A stretch of 64,000 nucleotides of DNA from Amphiura filiformis (taxonomy: Eukaryota; Echinodermata; Ophiuroidea; Amphilepidida; Amphiuridae), in assembly GCF_039555335.1 (NCBI RefSeq), contig NC_092642.1, positions 21,966,262 through 22,030,261 on the forward strand, given 5' to 3'. The notes beneath the pieces are model-generated. The model had not been told where the DNA came from, did not search any database, and saw nothing but the letters and a program-made list of their open reading frames with translations. Shown one piece after another: positions 60,601 to 64,000 of the stretch; position 1 is the first letter of the stretch, and each line of letters starts with the position of its first letter. The position numbers were made by a program, and so were the translations under genes.

Positions 60601-61604
60601 CACTTTAACAATTTCCTAATACTCACATTACCTTGACCTGCGGGATTTTATAGAACATGAATAACAAATGTCATCTGCCACATCCTTGATCTTCATCTTT
60701 TTATATAATACGATTCACTTTAACAATTTCCTAATATTCACATTACATCCTTGATCTTCGAGTTTTACAGAACATCAGTGACAAATCTCATTCGCCACAT
60801 CCTTGATCTTCATCTTTTTATATGAAACAGTTCACTTTAACAATTTCCTAATACTCACATTACCTTGACCTCCGGGATTTTATAGAACATGAATGACAAA
60901 TATCATCCGCCACATCCTTGATCTTCATCTTTTTATATAATACGATTCACTTTAACAATTTCCTAATATTCACATTACATCCTTGATCTTCGAGGTTTTA
61001 TAAGCCATCAATGACAAATATCATCCGCCACATCCTTGATCTTCATCCTTTTATATGATACGATTCACTTTAACAATTTCCTAATATTCACATTACATTC
61101 TTGATCTTCGAGGTTTTATAAGCCATCAATGACAAATCCTATCCACCACATTCTTGAACGAATTTCCAAATATCCCATCACATCCTTGATCTTCAAGCTC
61201 CTATAGAACATCAATGAGAAATACATGTAAATATTAATCTCATCCTTCACATCCTTGTTCTTCATTATTTTATATGATACAGTTCACTTTCAACAATTTC
61301 ATAACATTCCCACCAAATCCTATATATTTGAGCTCTTATTGAGCATCAATGAGAAATAAATGTTAACCTTATTTTTCATGTCCTTGATCTTCATCTTTTT
61401 ATATGATACAGTTCGCTTCATAATATTTCCATCACATTCTTGATCTTTGAGTTTGTATAGAAATATCAATGACAAATCTCATCAGCCACATCCTTGATCT
61501 TCATTTTTCTATATGAAACGGTTCACTTTAACAATTTCCTAATATTCACATTACATCCTTGATCTTTGAGTTTTATCACAGATGGTTTTATAGAACATCA
61601 ATGA

Positions 61605-61775
61605 CAGAAGCGTAGCGTGGGTCATCATATTGGGGGGGCATGATTGGGGTGGGTACTGGGTCTGATTGGGGTGGCACAAGCCGTTTTTTGGCAATTTTCC
61701 TATGGTTTTTTTTTTTTTAAATTTTGCAATCGATTGGGGCCACGTCCCCCGTGCCCCTATGACACTACGCTACTA
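61605..61775. mobile_element. hAT-like MITE in the satellite, copy 1
   Basis: Ends CAGAAGCGTAGCGTG and CACTACGCTACTA are imperfect inverted repeats. The 8-mer atcaatga, part of the satellite monomer, is duplicated on both sides (61597-61604 and 61776-61783). Confidence 0.85.
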
Positions 61776-61901
61776 ATCAATGACAAATCTCATCCGCAAC
61801 ACCCTTGATCTTCATCTTTTTATATGAAACGGTTCACTTTAACAATTTCCTAATATTGACATTACATCCTTGATCTTTGAGTTTTTATACAACATCAATG
61901 A

Positions 61902-62038
61902 CGGAAGCGTAGCGTGTGTCATCATATTGGGGGGGGGGGGGGCACCGACCATGATGGGGGGGGGCGGGTCTGATTGGGGGTGTCACAAGCAATCGATTGT
62001 GGCCACGTCCCCCGTGCCCATGTGACGCTACGCTCCTA
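61902..62038. mobile_element. hAT-like MITE in the satellite, copy 2
   Basis: Ends CGGAAGCGTAGCGTG and GACGCTACGCTCCTA; flanks atcaatga (61894-61901) and atgaatga (62039-62046). Same insertion point in the monomer as copy 1, with an internal deletion. Confidence 0.85.
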
Positions 62039-62395
62039 ATGAATGACAAATCTTATCCGCCACATCCTTGATCTTCATCTTTTTATATGATACGATTTAT
62101 ATACTTTCAATGACAAATAAATGTTAATCTCATCCTTCACAACCTCGATCTTCATTTTTTTATATGATACAGTTCGCTGTGTTAACAATTTCATAATATT
62201 CCCATCACATCCTTGATCTTTGAGTTTGTATAGAACATCAATGATAATTCTAATCCGCCTCATCCTTGATTTTCACCTTTTTATATGAAACGGTTCAAGT
62301 TACAATTTCCTAATAGTCACATTACATTCTTGATCTTCGAGGTTTTATAAGCCATCAATGACAAATCTCATCCGCCACATCATTGACCTTCATAT

Positions 62396-63046
62396 GGACA
62401 GTATTTATTGTGGGACATTAGAGCACATCAGACATATCGAATTGCATTCTGAATACGAAGAATGGCCTTCTGATATCAAATAATTTTGATTTTTTGAAAT
62501 TCGCAATGTAATACACATTTTACGGCAAATCATTAAAAATGGATATTTTTGATATTTAACAGTACTCGAAGTAAACTTTATAAATTTGATGATTTCTACC
62601 TAAAGTGTACGTAGGTGGGATGAAAAGCCGACGATCAATTGAAAAGTTTGACCTTTCGTATTGAAGATATGGATTTTTTTCCCAAAACACCAAAAAAGGT
62701 CTTTTGGGAAAAAAATCCATATATTCAATATGAAAGGTCAAAATTTTCAATTGATCGTCGGCTTTTCCTCCCAGCTACATACACTTTAAGACTATATCAT
62801 TAAATTTATAAAATTTACTTCGAGGACTGTTATTAACACTGTTATATCTCCAAAATTTGAAAAATATCAAATTTTAATAATTTGTCATAAAATTTGTATC
62901 ATATCGTGAATTTCATAAAATGAAAATTATTTGATATCAGAAAGACATTCTTCGTATTCAGAATGCAATTCGACAGGTCTGATGTGCTCTCATGTCCCAC
63001 AAAAAAATGCTGTCGAAACGCTCAAAACGCTCATTCCAGTTCCCTT
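62396..63046. mobile_element. ~650-bp fold-back element in the satellite
   Basis: Arms from 'tgtgggacattagagcacat' inward match the complement ending 'atgtgctctcatgtcccaca', and the similarity runs nearly to the centre at about 62690. About 33 bp at the right end (gaaacgctc..ttccctt) have no partner on the left, so the left end is probably truncated. The 64-codon frame inside is a by-product. Confidence 0.85.
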
Positions 63047-64000
63047 AAACAATTTCCTAATATTCACATTACATCCTTGATCATTGAGTTTTTCAAATAT
63101 CCCATCACATCCTTGATCTTCAAGCTCCTATAAAACATCAATGAGAAATAAATGTTAATCTCATCCTTCACATCCTTGTTCTTCATCATTTTATATGATA
63201 CAGTTCACTTTCAACAACTTCATAATATTCCCATAACATCCTTGATCTTCGAGCTCTAATAGAACATCAATGAGAAATAAATGTTAATCTCATCCTTCAC
63301 ATCCTTGATCTTCATCTTTTTATATGATACAATTCGCTTTCAACAGTGTCAAAATATTCCCATCACATCCTTGATCTTTGATTTTTTTTTATAGAACATC
63401 AATGACAAATCTCATACACCACATCCTTAATCTTCATCTGTTTATATGATACGATTCATTTGAAAGAATTTCCCAATATTCCCATAACATCCTTGATCTT
63501 CGAGCTCTTATAGAACAAGAACATCAATGATAAATCTCACCGCCTCATCCTTGATCACGTTAACAATTTCCTAATATTCACATTATATTCTTGATCTTCG
63601 AGGTTTTATAAGCCATCAATGACAAATCTCATCTGCCACATCCTTGATTTTCATCTTTTACAACATGATACGATTCACTTTAAAGAATTTCCTAATATCC
63701 CATCACATCCTTGATCGAGCTCTTATAGAACAATGAGAAATAAATGTTACTCTCATCCTTTACATCCTTGATCTTCATTTTTTTACGATACAGTTCGCTT
63801 TTAACAATTTCATAATATTCTTATCACCACCTTGATCTCTGAGTTTGTATAGAACATCAATGGGAAATCTTATCCGCCACATCCTTAATCGTCATCTTTT
63901 TATATGATACGATTCACTTTAAAGAATTTCCTAATATTCCCATCACATCCTTGATCTTTGATTTCTTCAATGAGAAATAAATTTTAATCTCATCCTTGAC
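63047..64000. repeat. satellite array, continued to window end
   Basis: The same monomers resume with 'aaacaatttcctaatattc', more diverged and irregular than the central array, with several shortened units. The array continues past the window. Confidence 0.95.

Larger units (their letters stand above)
40221..62395. repeat. satellite array, ~118-bp dimeric monomer (up to ~128 bp), ~185 copies
   Basis: One monomer reads cacatccttgatcttcatc / tttttatatgatacgattca / ctttaacaatttcctaatatt / cacattacatccttgatctt / cgaggttttataagccatca / atgacaaatctcattcgc. Starts at 46996, 47114 and 47232 give a 118-bp period. Units in 40.2-42.1 kb carry an extra 'aaataaatgttaatc' and reach 128 bp. The two halves both contain 'acatccttgatcttc', suggesting a ~59-bp ancestral unit. 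All copies have the same orientation. Almost no open frame of 60 codons exists across the array. Function (centromeric, heterochromatic or none) cannot be told from the sequence. Confidence 0.97.

Overview
This is eukaryotic DNA. Coding sequence lies in short exons with GT..AG introns, and most of the rest is transposon debris, minisatellites and a very long satellite array. Three things point to a marine invertebrate, most likely a deuterostome such as an echinoderm or hemichordate: a tRNA-derived SINE with a 'gcgctatataaat' 3' part, abundant hAT-type MITEs and Penelope-like retroelements, and sigma-class glutathione transferase genes of the prostaglandin D synthase type. The species is not determined. 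All reads are by eye; no alignment or search was run.

Genes. Three sigma-class GST genes (A, B, C) lie head to tail on the minus strand, each with five coding exons and the same intron phases apart from one frameshift. Gene A (19663 down to 3003) is the most diverged and most like haematopoietic prostaglandin D synthase. It keeps Tyr8, Arg14, Trp39, Gln63-Ser64 and the Asp93/Asp96 positions, but exon 4 is one base short. Gene B (27724 to 23232) is intact and predicts 207 aa. Gene C (38782 to 30274) is a recent paralogue of B. Their introns and 3' flanks still align, and C carries several extra insertions, one of which split the 5' edge of exon 3.

Mobile DNA. Intron 3 of gene A holds a 5'-truncated, broken L1/Tx1-type LINE flanked by an unusually long (about 210 bp) direct duplication. 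Intron 4 of gene A holds a truncated Penelope-like element with inverted long terminal repeats and a roughly 146-bp tandem repeat carrying DR1-like motifs. Elsewhere there are hAT-like and Harbinger-like MITEs, several fold-back elements, and a perfect 79-bp hairpin with a 9-bp target duplication. Intron 1 of both B and C contains a 36-bp minisatellite.

Satellite. From about 40.2 kb to the window end, the DNA is one satellite family: monomers of about 118 to 128 bp, each apparently a dimer of two ~59-bp halves, all in one orientation. They are organised in higher-order blocks (about 0.82 kb early, about 2.3 to 2.4 kb and longer later). A SINE sits exactly at the left edge, and on its other side is a short piece of the same satellite in inverted orientation. 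Two related MITEs sit at the same position of the monomer, and a ~650-bp fold-back element interrupts the array near its right end. No gene was seen in the array.
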